Source: Rugamonas sp. A1-17 | Lineage (GTDB): Bacteria; Pseudomonadota; Gammaproteobacteria; Burkholderiales; Burkholderiaceae_D | Direction of reading: 5' to 3' | DNA length: 64,000 nucleotides | Assembly (NCBI GenBank): GCA_025548565.1 | Contig: JAJLPB010000005.1 | Location: 1-64,000, forward strand | Shown here: in pieces, positions 1 through 7,474 of the stretch | Position numbering within the stretch: the first letter of the stretch is position 1 | Layout of the letters: every line of letters begins with the position of its first letter | Program-made: the position numbers and the translations under genes | Notes under the pieces: generated by a model | Database searches by the model: none | What the model saw: the letters and a program-made list of their open reading frames with translations, nothing else | Told to the model about the DNA's origin: nothing

Positions 1-394
1 CCTTAGTTGCTTCTGGGCCTTGACGCCATCTTTCGATATGTCTGTTCGGTCTTTCCAAAGTCCCTCTGCTATTCGTAGGGCCGCTAAGCGCCGCACGCGA
101 CTGCGTAAGCGTGTCTTCCGCCTTCAAAACCGTTTCCGACTCTTCTCGCCGATCCTTTTCGTCGGGCACAGCGTTCACTGCGCACCTCTATCGAAGGAAA
201 TTGATGAATATGATCAGGGTAGCGCAAACCCCTCAGCGTGCCGTCGTGGCTTCGCACCTTGCTCGCGCCAGCGCGACGGACGGAGATACTGGGGGATTCT
301 TCTGACCTCAGCGCAAATCCTCCCAGTACTATTCAATTGTCTTATTGTTATGTTGTCGAGGCGGCTGGCGCGCTTCACCGTGCGATTGCAAAAA
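1..394. other. Unassigned stretch downstream of uridine kinase
   Basis: No supported gene was found in this stretch. Short open frames exist, for example 111-305 on the plus strand, but they lack a convincing ribosome binding site and resemble no family I recognise. The long plus frame from about position 20 into 1045 is the antisense shadow of udk. Base composition looks less GC-rich than most of the window. It may be the edge of a neighbouring gene or an intergenic region. Confidence 0.4.
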
Positions 395-1036
395 TCAGGG
401 CCGCTTCAACTGGCCGATCACACTCGCCACCTTGGTGGTAATCATATCGACCGCTGGGCCATTGGCACCGTGCGGAATAATGACATCGGCATGGCGCTTG
501 GTTGGCTCGATGAATTGCTTGTGCATCGGGCGCACGGTTTCCAAGTACTGGCCGACGACGCTCTCCACCGAGCGGCCGCGCTCGGTAATATCCCTTTGCA
601 TGCGGCGGATGAAGCGGATGTCCGAGGCGGTGTCGACAAAGAGCTTCAGCGACATCATGTCGCGCAAGTCCGCGTCATACAAGGCAAACAGGCCTTCGAT
701 GACGATGACCGGGGCTGGCTTGACCGGGATGGTCCTGTTGGAGCGGTTGTCGATCGTGAAGTCGTACTCCGGCATCTCGATCGCTTCGCCGTTGCGCAAG
801 GCTTGAACGTGCTGCACCAGCAATGGCCAGTCGAAAGCCTGTGGATGGTCGTAATTCTGCTGGCGGCGGACTTCAGGGGTGAGGTGGGTTTGGTCGCAGT
901 AGTAATCGTCCTGCATCACGACCGAGACCATTTCAGCGCCAAACGAAGCCAGCACCTGCTGGGAAACGGTGGACTTGCCACTGCCGCTTCCGCCAGCGAC
1001 ACCAATGATGAAAGGTTGGAAAGAAATCTTGTTCAT
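395..1036 (-). CDS. udk: Uridine kinase
   Basis: A cytosolic P-loop kinase of the uridine/cytidine kinase family (pyrimidine salvage, phosphorylates uridine or cytidine to UMP or CMP). The 213-residue product has the normal length of bacterial Udk. It shows a Walker A loop GGSGSGKST near residues 15-23, the QDDYY substrate segment near residue 42, the YDHPQAFDW motif and the VIVIEGLFAL strand. The start is the ATG at 1036, shortly after the invariant-looking N-terminal segment begins. It is divergent from the MarR gene across about 110 bases of AT-richer DNA. Assignment is by recognisable family motifs. Confidence 0.93.
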   Translation of the reverse strand: MNKISFQPFIIGVAGGSGSGKSTVSQQVLASFGAEMVSVVMQDDYYCDQTHLTPEVRRQQNYDHPQAFDWPLLVQHVQALRNGEAIEMPEYDFTIDNRSNRTIPVKPAPVIVIEGLFALYDADLRDMMSLKLFVDTASDIRFIRRMQRDITERGRSVESVVGQYLETVRPMHKQFIEPTKRHADVIIPHGANGPAVDMITTKVASVIGQLKRP

Positions 1037-1148
1037 GCCGAATGATACCGGAACTGCGGCCGAACTTACAGGGACAGGTCGATCGTGGATCGCTCGTTTT
1101 TTAAAAAATTAATATAAGCACTTATGTATTCGGTGCTAAAATCGCCAC

Positions 1149-1616
1149 ATGAAACAAGGACTCGGAACCCAATTGCGACATTTGATCGAACTGCTCGACG
1201 GAGCGGTCCAGCAAGCCTATACGGACGCTGGCCTCGATTACCGGCCACGCTATACGCCGGTGATGCGGGCGCTGGCGCAGCAGCAAAGTGCGACCGTCGG
1301 CCAACTGGCCGAGCTGGCCGGCATCACGCAACCGGCGGCCACGCAGACGGTGGCGCTGATGAAGAAGGAGGGCCTGGTGCTGGTGGCAGCCAGCGACGAG
1401 GACGGCCGGCAGCGCGTGGTGCGCCTGAGCCGCAAGGGCGAGGCCTTGTTGCCGCATCTGCAGGCGTGCTGGAAGGCCACCAAGCGCGCGGCCGACAGCC
1501 TGGATGCGGAGCTGGAGTTTCCGTTGTCCGAGTGCCTGGCCCAAGCCATCGCCGTGCTTGAGCAGCGCTCCTTCGGCGACCGCATCCGCGCAGCAAACAA
1601 GAAAGTGCGAACCTAG
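1149..1616 (+). CDS. MarR-family transcriptional regulator
   Basis: A 155-residue winged-helix protein of the MarR family. The middle holds the helix-turn-helix (QLAELAGITQPAATQTVALMKKEG) and wing (DEDGRQRVVRLSRKG). MarR proteins act as dimers and usually repress their own or a neighbouring operon until a small ligand binds. The gene overlaps the following CPBP protease gene by one base (TAG/GTG), so the two are co-translated. The upstream region holds an imperfect dyad AGCAC (1117-1121) / GTGCT (1133-1137) next to a CTAAAAT -10-like box, a plausible autoregulatory operator. The ligand is unknown. Confidence 0.88.
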   Translation: MKQGLGTQLRHLIELLDGAVQQAYTDAGLDYRPRYTPVMRALAQQQSATVGQLAELAGITQPAATQTVALMKKEGLVLVAASDEDGRQRVVRLSRKGEALLPHLQACWKATKRAADSLDAELEFPLSECLAQAIAVLEQRSFGDRIRAANKKVRT

Positions 1617-2476
1617 TGAAAGCGATTATGGAAACGACTCTGAACATGGCAGCGGACAAGCCAGCCCTGACATCGCGCCTGATGGCGAACCCGGTGGTCC
1701 GCATTGTGCTCGGCCTGGTGCTGACCTTTGCGTCTGTACCGCTGACGATGATCGTCGCCTCGCAACTGGTTGCGAAGCCTTATCGCGTCGCGTGGCCGCA
1801 ATTATTGGCCGCCGCGTTTGTGTGGTTCGGCTATCGCTTCTATGTGCGGCGCATCGAAAAGCGGCAGCCGACCGAACTGGCGACGTCGGGCATGGCGCGC
1901 GAGATGGGCGCGGGCTTGTTGCTTGGCGCCGCTCTGGTGGTGTCCAGCTTTGCCGTGCTGGCGGTACTGGGTGCTTACCGCTTCGATGGCGTCAATCCGC
2001 TGAGTTTCAAGATGTTGTTGCCGCTGGCTGAACTGGTGTTGGTCGGTATGGTGGAAGAGATGATGTTCCGTGGCGTGATATTCGGCGTGGTCGAGCGCTC
2101 GCTGGGCAGCAAGGCCGCCATCGTGATTTCCGCGGCGCTGTTCAGCCTGAGCCATCTTCCGAATGAAGGCATCTCGGTGCTGGCGGTCGCTTCGCTTGCC
2201 GCGTATGGCGTTCTGCAAGCTGCGCTGTACATGAAGACGCGCCGTTTGTGGATCTGCATCGGCACTCACATCGCGTGGAACTATTGTGTCGGTACGGTGT
2301 TCTCGTCGACCGTGTCGGGCCACGCGGCCACCGATGGCCTGCTGCGCGGCCAACTGGTGGGTGACGCGATGTTGACCGGTGGCGTATTCGGCGTTGAAGG
2401 TTCGCTGATTGTAGTATTGTTGATCACCGGCGCCGCGGCGTTCTGGCTGCGCCGGGTGGTTGCCGGCAAGGCTTGA
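1616..2476 (+). CDS. CPBP-family intramembrane metalloprotease
   Basis: A multi-spanning membrane protein of the CPBP (Abi/CAAX protease-bacteriocin processing) family. The three family signatures are present: EEMMFRG (EExxxR, about residue 144), a histidine in FSLSHL, and HIAWN (HxxxN). These residues are the presumed metal ligands and catalytic centre. The start could be the GTG at 1616, which overlaps the MarR stop, or the ATG at 1628. The protein has about 280 residues and roughly seven hydrophobic segments. In bacteria such proteins have been linked to peptide immunity, but the substrate here is not predictable. Its tie to a MarR regulator suggests inducible expression. Confidence 0.85.
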   Translation: MKAIMETTLNMAADKPALTSRLMANPVVRIVLGLVLTFASVPLTMIVASQLVAKPYRVAWPQLLAAAFVWFGYRFYVRRIEKRQPTELATSGMAREMGAGLLLGAALVVSSFAVLAVLGAYRFDGVNPLSFKMLLPLAELVLVGMVEEMMFRGVIFGVVERSLGSKAAIVISAALFSLSHLPNEGISVLAVASLAAYGVLQAALYMKTRRLWICIGTHIAWNYCVGTVFSSTVSGHAATDGLLRGQLVGDAMLTGGVFGVEGSLIVVLLITGAAAFWLRRVVAGKA

Positions 2477-2515
2477 ATCGTAGGGCCGCCGGTACTCATC
2501 AATCGGGAGTGGACC

Positions 2516-3367
2516 ATGGTGGCATCGTCGTTGGAAATACGTCAGATGAGCGAGGCTGAGCTCAACATCGCCTTGGACTGGGCGGCGGCCGAAGGCTGGA
2601 ACCCCGGCCTGCATGATGCCGCCTGTTTTTATGCGGCGGATCCCGGCGGCTTTCTGATCGGCGTGCTGGACGGCGAGCCGATAGCGAGCATCTTTGCGGT
2701 CAGGTATGGCGCCGGGTTCGGCTTCATCGGCGGCTACATCGTCAAGCCGGCCTGGCGCGGCCGTGGTCATGGCTGGGCGATGTGGCAGGCTGGAATGGCG
2801 CGGCTGGCGGGACGCAACGTAGGCCTCGACGGTGTGGTGGCGCAGCAGGCCAACTATGCCAAGTCCGGCTTCCGGCTTGCGCATCGCAATTTCCGGTATG
2901 AAGGGCGGGGCACTGGACGGCCTTTGGATGCGCGCGACATCGTGCCGTTGTCGGCGCTGAGCGATGAGGAAATCCGTCGGTACGATCGCGGCTTTTTTCC
3001 GGAGGAGCGCGCCAGCTTCTTGCAGTGCTGGGTACGGCATCCGCACCATATGGCGATTGGCTCCGTGAGCGCGCAAGGGCTGGCCGGTTATGCGGTGGCG
3101 CGGCCTTGCCGCAACGGCTATAAGATCGGCCCGCTGTTTGCCGATACGCCCGCTGTGGCGGAGCGGTTGTTTGCCGGCTTAGTTGGCAAGCTGGGGCCGG
3201 AGCAGCCGGTGTTTCTCGATGTCCCTGAACTCAATCCCGCTGCCGTTGCGCAGGCCGAGCACCATCAGATGCAGCGGTGCTTCGAAACGGCGCGCATGTA
3301 CACGCGCGAACAGCCCGAGCTCCGTATGGACAGGCAGTATGGAATCACGAGTTTCGAACTAGGCTGA
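2516..3367 (+). CDS. GNAT-family N-acetyltransferase (two-domain)
   Basis: A 283-residue acetyltransferase. The N-terminal half is a GNAT fold with the acetyl-CoA pyrophosphate loop RGRGHG near residues 82-87, preceded by a beta-strand FGFIGGYIVKPAW. The C-terminal half resembles the second domain of YitH-like GNAT proteins (AQGLAGYAVARPCRNGYKIGPLFAD). The ATG at 2516 is preceded by GGGAG at good spacing. The substrate is unknown. The gene stands alone, 39 bases after the CPBP gene, and could be read through from it. Confidence 0.85.
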   Translation: MVASSLEIRQMSEAELNIALDWAAAEGWNPGLHDAACFYAADPGGFLIGVLDGEPIASIFAVRYGAGFGFIGGYIVKPAWRGRGHGWAMWQAGMARLAGRNVGLDGVVAQQANYAKSGFRLAHRNFRYEGRGTGRPLDARDIVPLSALSDEEIRRYDRGFFPEERASFLQCWVRHPHHMAIGSVSAQGLAGYAVARPCRNGYKIGPLFADTPAVAERLFAGLVGKLGPEQPVFLDVPELNPAAVAQAEHHQMQRCFETARMYTREQPELRMDRQYGITSFELG

Positions 3368-3426
3368 ACGAGGGGGCTGTTGACGGCGGATGCGCCGCCG
3401 TAGTCATTTTCGGATGTGATTTTCGC

Positions 3427-3456
3427 TTGAGCGGCATCTCAAATTTGATGTACAAT
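3427..3456 (+). promoter_or_regulatory. Sigma-70-type promoter of the small RNA before DUF3800
   Basis: TTGAGC at 3427-3432 and TACAAT at 3451-3456 are separated by 18 bases, close to the housekeeping consensus. Initiation would fall near 3463. The promoter directs transcription into a short structured segment that ends in a strong terminator before the DUF3800 start codon. Confidence 0.6.
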
Positions 3457-3462
3457 TTTCTC

Positions 3463-3563
3463 ATGGGTCGGGAGCGCTGCCCTCTGCGGTGCGTTGGACG
3501 TATGTTCCACTTGGCTCACCTCCTTCTAGCGGGCTGCTTGTGTCTTAAGCAGCCCGTTTTCGT
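3463..3563 (+). ncRNA. Candidate structured RNA upstream of DUF3800 gene
   Basis: About 100 bases bounded by a promoter and an intrinsic terminator, with no credible reading frame. Visible helices are 3475-3480 with 3486-3491 (6 bp), 3495-3498 with 3506-3509 (4 bp), a possible closing helix 3471-3474 with 3520-3523, and the terminator stem. Published comparative genomics has described several distinct RNA motifs adjacent to DUF3800 genes (the DUF3800 RNA motifs). This unit has the expected position and size, but I cannot tell which motif it matches, if any. TCACCTCCTT at 3516-3525 equals the anti-Shine-Dalgarno end of 16S rRNA. Confidence 0.6.
3530..3563 (+). terminator. Rho-independent terminator of the small RNA
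   Basis: A perfect 10-bp stem, CGGGCTGCTT (3530-3539) with AAGCAGCCCG (3547-3556), has a 7-base loop and is followed by TTTTCGTTT. It lies just upstream of the DUF3800 ribosome binding site, so expression of that gene would need read-through or anti-termination unless another promoter exists. Confidence 0.85.
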
Positions 3564-3584
3564 TTGCGCGATGAGAGGCACATA

Positions 3585-4334
3585 ATGCATCTGCTTTATG
3601 TCGACGAGTCAGGCTCCGCAACGGATGTTAGTCAAAAATATTTCGTGCTTGCCGGTGTGTCCGTCTTTGAGCGGACGACTCATTGGATTGAGAAGAGCCT
3701 GGATGAGATTGCTCGTAAGATCGCTCCAGAGTCTCCGAGAGAGCTTGAATTCCATGGCTCGCCTATGCGATCCGGCAAAGGTTTTTGGCGAAAGTTTGAT
3801 CTTGCCACGCGTGAGGCGCTTATCGTCGAAGCATTGAGTAGTGGCGTGTTGCGTCAAATGAAGGGTGTTCGTCTGTTTGCTTGCGCGGTCGAGAAAACTG
3901 CGCTTGTCGATAAAGATCCGGTCCATGTATGTTTTGAACAGCTTGTCCGCCAGTTCGACCTTTTTCTTCAGCGTTGTCATATCAAGCACAGTGATTCGCA
4001 GCGAGGACTCATGTTGTTTGACGAGTCGAGTACCGAGCAGCGCCTGCAAACATTAGCGCGCGAATTCAAGCATAACAGTCACTCCTACGGCAGAACACAT
4101 AACTATGCGGAGGTGCCGGTCTTTCTGGACTCCCGCGCAACGCGCCTTATTCAGCTTGCCGATCTGGTGGCATATTCAATTTTCCGGCACTTCGAACACG
4201 GCGATTCCAAATATTGGAATGTCATCAAAGATCGTTTCGATGAGGAGGGCGGCATCAGACGTGGATTTGTGCTGTTCGATGCGGCGCATCCAATTCCACC
4301 CAGGCCAGAGCACCGCTGCGGCGCAAATCTATGA
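3585..4334 (+). CDS. DUF3800 domain-containing protein
   Basis: A 249-residue DUF3800 protein, a family with a predicted RNase H-like fold and no settled function. It has the N-terminal acidic motif YVDESG (residues 4-9), a second acidic strand LMLFDES near 145, and the C-terminal QLADLVAYS motif. These are the conserved carboxylates expected of a metal-dependent nuclease site. The ATG at 3585 is chosen because AGAGG lies at 3574-3578. A TTG at 3564 would lie in the terminator tail. Codon use is visibly less GC-rich than the neighbouring genes, which suggests horizontal acquisition together with the upstream RNA. Confidence 0.85.
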   Translation: MHLLYVDESGSATDVSQKYFVLAGVSVFERTTHWIEKSLDEIARKIAPESPRELEFHGSPMRSGKGFWRKFDLATREALIVEALSSGVLRQMKGVRLFACAVEKTALVDKDPVHVCFEQLVRQFDLFLQRCHIKHSDSQRGLMLFDESSTEQRLQTLAREFKHNSHSYGRTHNYAEVPVFLDSRATRLIQLADLVAYSIFRHFEHGDSKYWNVIKDRFDEEGGIRRGFVLFDAAHPIPPRPEHRCGANL

Positions 4335-4360
4335 CAGGGCTGCTTGCCTCAGACGCTCGT

Positions 4361-4390
4361 AAAAAAAGCCCGCCGAAGCGGGCTTTCTTG
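4361..4390. terminator. Bidirectional terminator between DUF3800 gene and aceA
   Basis: AAAGCCCGC (4365-4373), loop CGAA and GCGGGCTTT (4378-4386) form a 9-bp stem. An A-run lies on the left and TTCTT on the right, so it can terminate the convergent DUF3800 and isocitrate lyase transcripts. Confidence 0.85.
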
Positions 4391-4408
4391 TAACGCCGGA
4401 ACCTGCGT

Positions 4409-5989
4409 TTAGAACTGGTTCATGGTGTTGTCTTTACCAGCGGCCTTCAGCGCCGCTTCGCCGCTGAAGTAATCCTTGTGGTCGTCGCCGATGTCCGAGC
4501 CGGACATGTTCTGGTGCTTGACGCAGGCGATACCCTGGCGGATCTCCTTGCGCTGCACGCCAGCCACGTAACCCAGCATGCCCTGGTCGCCGAAGTATTC
4601 CTTGGCCAGGTTGTCGGTCGACAGCGCGGCGGTGTGGTAGGTCGGCAGCGTGATCAGGTGGTGGAAGATGCCGGCTTCGCGGGCTGCATCAGCCTGGAAG
4701 GTGCGGATCTTCTCGTCGGCGGCGATCGCCAGTTCGGTCGTATCGTATTCCACGCTCATCAGCTGGCTGCGCTCGTAGGCCGAGACGTCCTTGCCGGCGG
4801 CTTTCATCGCGTCATACACCTGCTGGCGGAAGTTCAGCGTCCAGTTGAACGATGGGCTGTTGTTGTACACCAGCTTGGCGTTAGGGATGACCTTGCGGAT
4901 TTCGCTGACCATGCCGCCGATCTGGGCGATATGCGGTTTTTCGGTTTCGATCCACAGCAGGTCGGCGCCGTTTTGCAGCGAGGTGATGCAGTCGAGCACG
5001 CAGCGCGCTTCGCCGGTGCCGGCGCGGAACTGGAACAGGTTGCTTGGCAGGCGCTTAGGACGCAGCAGCTTGCCGTCGCGCTTGATGATGACGTCGCCAT
5101 TGCCCAGCGCGTCGGCCGACACTTCTTCGCAATCGAGGAAGGCGTTGTATTGGTCGCCCAGGTCGCCTGGCGTGTTGGTCACGGCGATCTGCTTGGTCAG
5201 GCCGGCGCCCAGCGAGTCGGTGCGGGCGACGATGATGCCGTCGTCCACGCCCAGTTCCAGGAAGGCGTAGCGGATGGCGCGGATCTTGGCCAGGAAGTCT
5301 TCGTGCGGCACGGTGACCTTGCCGTCCTGGTGGCCGCATTGCTTCTCGTCGGACACCTGGTTTTCGATCTGGATGCAGCAGGCACCGGCTTCGATGAATT
5401 GCTTGGCCAGCAGGTAGGTTGCTTCGGCGTTGCCGAAACCGGCGTCGATGTCGGCGATGATGGGCACGACGTGGGTGACGTGGTTGTCGATCTGCGACTG
5501 GATGGCTGCCTTGGCAGGGCCTTCGGCGGCGTCCAGCTGGCGGAACAGGCCGCCCAGTTCGCGGGCGTCGGCCTGGCGCAGGAAGGTGTACAGCTCTTTG
5601 ATCAGCGCCGAGACGGCGGTTTTTTCATGCATCGACTGGTCAGGCAGCGGGCCGAACTCGGAGCGCAGCGCGGCGACCATCCAGCCCGACAGGTAGAGGT
5701 AGCGGCGGTCGGTACTGTTGAAGTGCTTCTTGATCGAGATCATTTTCTGCTGGCCGATGAAACCGTGCCAGCAACCCAGCGACTGGGTGTACTTGGACGA
5801 GTCGGCGTCGTAGGCGGCCATGTCGGCGCGCATGATCTTGGCGGTGTATTTGGCGATGTCCAGACCGGTCTTGAATTTGTTCTGGGCGCGCATGCGGGCG
5901 GCGGACTCAGGATTGATGGCGTTCCAGGCACTGCCTTGTTGCTCTTTCAAACCAGCAACCGCCTTGATGTCGTCTTGATATTGGGACAT
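4409..5989 (-). CDS. aceA: Isocitrate lyase
   Basis: Cleaves isocitrate to glyoxylate and succinate in the glyoxylate shunt. The 526-residue length and sequence match the longer isocitrate lyase subfamily seen in Pseudomonas and many betaproteobacteria. The catalytic loop reads KQCGH, with the active-site cysteine at residue 218 (usual form KKCGH). WHGFIGQQ, the ADIDAGFGN metal-binding segment and NNSPSFNW are present. The ATG at 5989 has a clear AGGAG about 7 bases upstream. No malate synthase is adjacent. The promoter region carries a perfect palindrome (see 6103-6147). Confidence 0.95.
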   Translation of the reverse strand: MSQYQDDIKAVAGLKEQQGSAWNAINPESAARMRAQNKFKTGLDIAKYTAKIMRADMAAYDADSSKYTQSLGCWHGFIGQQKMISIKKHFNSTDRRYLYLSGWMVAALRSEFGPLPDQSMHEKTAVSALIKELYTFLRQADARELGGLFRQLDAAEGPAKAAIQSQIDNHVTHVVPIIADIDAGFGNAEATYLLAKQFIEAGACCIQIENQVSDEKQCGHQDGKVTVPHEDFLAKIRAIRYAFLELGVDDGIIVARTDSLGAGLTKQIAVTNTPGDLGDQYNAFLDCEEVSADALGNGDVIIKRDGKLLRPKRLPSNLFQFRAGTGEARCVLDCITSLQNGADLLWIETEKPHIAQIGGMVSEIRKVIPNAKLVYNNSPSFNWTLNFRQQVYDAMKAAGKDVSAYERSQLMSVEYDTTELAIAADEKIRTFQADAAREAGIFHHLITLPTYHTAALSTDNLAKEYFGDQGMLGYVAGVQRKEIRQGIACVKHQNMSGSDIGDDHKDYFSGEAALKAAGKDNTMNQF

Positions 5990-6403
5990 GTGTATCTCCT
6001 AAAGAATAAAGCAAGTTTGAGAAAATCTTGAGTGCGCCGCTACGTCTTGTCGAAGCAAACTGCATGACTAAATAGTAGGCCATTCTGGTGCAGTGCATCA
6101 AGGTCTTATATAAGACATATAACTAAAATTTATCCGTTTATTTTCAATGACTTGGTTTGTTGGTTTCACTATGCAAAATGATTTTTCAAAAAGTGGGTGA
6201 AATGCGTCGGCCGTTTCGTCAGCTGATTTTCACGATATGAAACGACTTTTCAGCTTCTGATGTGGAGGGGAAAAACGTTATCTGAGAACAGCATGGGCAA
6301 CTTTGCGCGCGCTCAGAGTCGGGCGTCGCGGGCGGACTAGAGTGAACGAAGGTTGACCCAGCCGTGGCCGACCGCACTCCCGTCACCCACCCGCGAGGAA
6401 GCC
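5990..6403. other. Intergenic region between aceA and lysozyme gene
   Basis: This 414-base region is AT-rich on its aceA side. It holds the aceA leader, the promoter with the operator palindrome, and a further AT-rich stretch to about 6200. The last 150 bases are GC-richer and lead to the lysozyme gene. No additional gene or strong RNA structure was recognised. Confidence 0.6.
6103..6147 (-). promoter_or_regulatory. aceA promoter with 14-bp perfect palindrome
   Basis: On the minus strand, TTGAAA (6147-6142) and GTTATA (6123-6118) are spaced by 18 bases. GTCTTATATAAGAC (6103-6116) is a perfect palindrome over the expected transcription start. A repressor bound there would block initiation. 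Similar TCTTATATAAGA-type sites have been predicted for GntR-family regulators of TCA-cycle and related genes in betaproteobacteria. The assignment to such a factor is inference. Confidence 0.6.
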
Positions 6404-6934
6404 ATGCCGGACGATGCCCTGAAAGCGCCTGCCGTTGACAACTCCAAGCTGCGCTTGAGCGCCGCAGCCAAGGCCCGGATACGCCGGTATGAAAATCCCA
6501 GGTACTCCTATTACGACGACGGCGGCAAACCCGGCCGGGGCAATTGCACCTGGGGCGTGGGGACGCTGGCGCACAAGGGGCCGTGCAGCGTGGCCGAACT
6601 GAAGACCAAGGTGGATACCAGCCAGGTCGAGGCGGTCTTCGCCGCCAGGCTCGCCGATGCCGAGCGCGCCGTGCGCCGCGAGGTCACCAGCCGGGCGCTG
6701 AGCCAGAACCAGTTCGACGCGCTGGTCAGTTTTGTCTACAACGTCGGCGCGACCGGGGCCGGCAATGTGCTCTCGCTGGTCGACGATGGCGACTTCAAGG
6801 GCGCGGCGGCGGCCATTTCCCGGACCATCTACATGACCATGCGGACCAGGCGCGGGGCGAAAAAGGTCATCGCCCACGGGCTCATCCCCCGGCGCGCGGA
6901 GGAGAGCGCGCCGTTCCGGATGCCGGCGGATTGA
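6404..6934 (+). CDS. GH24-type lysozyme (phage endolysin-like)
   Basis: A 176-residue muramidase of glycoside hydrolase family 24, cutting the MurNAc-GlcNAc bond of peptidoglycan. The active-site region reads RRYENPRYSYYDD...GNCTWGVGT, with the catalytic glutamate at about residue 30. Further motifs are QNQFDALVSFVYNVGA and GLIPRRAEE. The ATG at 6404 is preferred to the TTG at 6353 because GAGGAA precedes it at proper spacing. No signal peptide is evident. No holin, spanin or other phage genes flank it, so it is either a domesticated phage lysin or part of an antibacterial effector pair with the next gene. Confidence 0.88.
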   Translation: MPDDALKAPAVDNSKLRLSAAAKARIRRYENPRYSYYDDGGKPGRGNCTWGVGTLAHKGPCSVAELKTKVDTSQVEAVFAARLADAERAVRREVTSRALSQNQFDALVSFVYNVGATGAGNVLSLVDDGDFKGAAAAISRTIYMTMRTRRGAKKVIAHGLIPRRAEESAPFRMPAD

Positions 6935-6938
6935 GGCC

Positions 6939-7394
6939 ATGCGAGGGGCCAACTGGGCGTTGAGCCGCCGCCGCGCCGCCGGCCTGTGCGTGCTGGCGAC
7001 GCTGCTGTGCACGCTGCCCGCCGCCGCGCCCGACAACGCCGACATCTACGGCCGGTGGCGCCTCACCAGATTGCTGGACTCGGCCGACATCGCCGCGATG
7101 CCGAAGCGCGAGGCGATGGCGTTGGTGGGCACGCAGGTCGTCATCGCCCCGGACCGCTTCGTGATCGATAGCCGGACCTGCGGGCATCCCGGCTACGAGC
7201 GCAGCGTCGACGACCTGCCCAGGTCGTTCCGCGAGCAGGGGCATGTGAGCTCGGCCAACATGGGCCTGCCCGATCCGGTGACGGCCATCGACGCCCGCTG
7301 CACGCATATCTACCTGAAGGCGCCCGGCCGCATCGTGGTCCAGTGGGACGGCTACTACTACGACGCGGAGAAATTGAAGCCCATCGAAAAATGA
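6939..7394 (+). CDS. Small exported protein of unknown function, coupled to lysozyme
   Basis: A 151-residue protein with an N-terminal signal sequence (arginine-rich start, hydrophobic CVLATLLCTLPAAA). The mature part begins DIYGRWRLTRL, reminiscent of small lipocalin-like or inhibitor-like beta proteins, and has two cysteines in the mature region (SRTCGHPG, DARCTHIY) that could pair. It begins 4 bases after the lysozyme stop, so the two are likely co-translated. Function is not recognised. A periplasmic protector against the lysozyme is one possibility, inferred only from context. Confidence 0.7.
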   Translation: MRGANWALSRRRAAGLCVLATLLCTLPAAAPDNADIYGRWRLTRLLDSADIAAMPKREAMALVGTQVVIAPDRFVIDSRTCGHPGYERSVDDLPRSFREQGHVSSANMGLPDPVTAIDARCTHIYLKAPGRIVVQWDGYYYDAEKLKPIEK

Positions 7395-7474
7395 ATCTTT
7401 AGCAGGGACGTGCAACGACGCCGTCATATTCCCCGGCTATGATCTCCGGTCCGCACACCTGAGAGAGCCATCCG

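Noticed and set aside
20..1045. A 341-codon plus-strand frame at the left end
   Set aside because: Most of it is the complement of uridine kinase; the first part is of unassigned composition and has no supported start.
3516..3525. Fragment of a 16S rRNA gene
   Set aside because: Only about ten bases match the 16S 3' end; the flanking bases are unrelated and form the candidate small RNA.
3277..3585. Plus-strand frame ending just before the DUF3800 start
   Set aside because: It overlaps the end of the acetyltransferase gene and runs through the promoter, RNA helices and terminator, so it is not a gene.
6404..7394. Prophage remnant
   Set aside because: Only the lysozyme is phage-like; there are no holin, tail, integrase or attachment-site features nearby.
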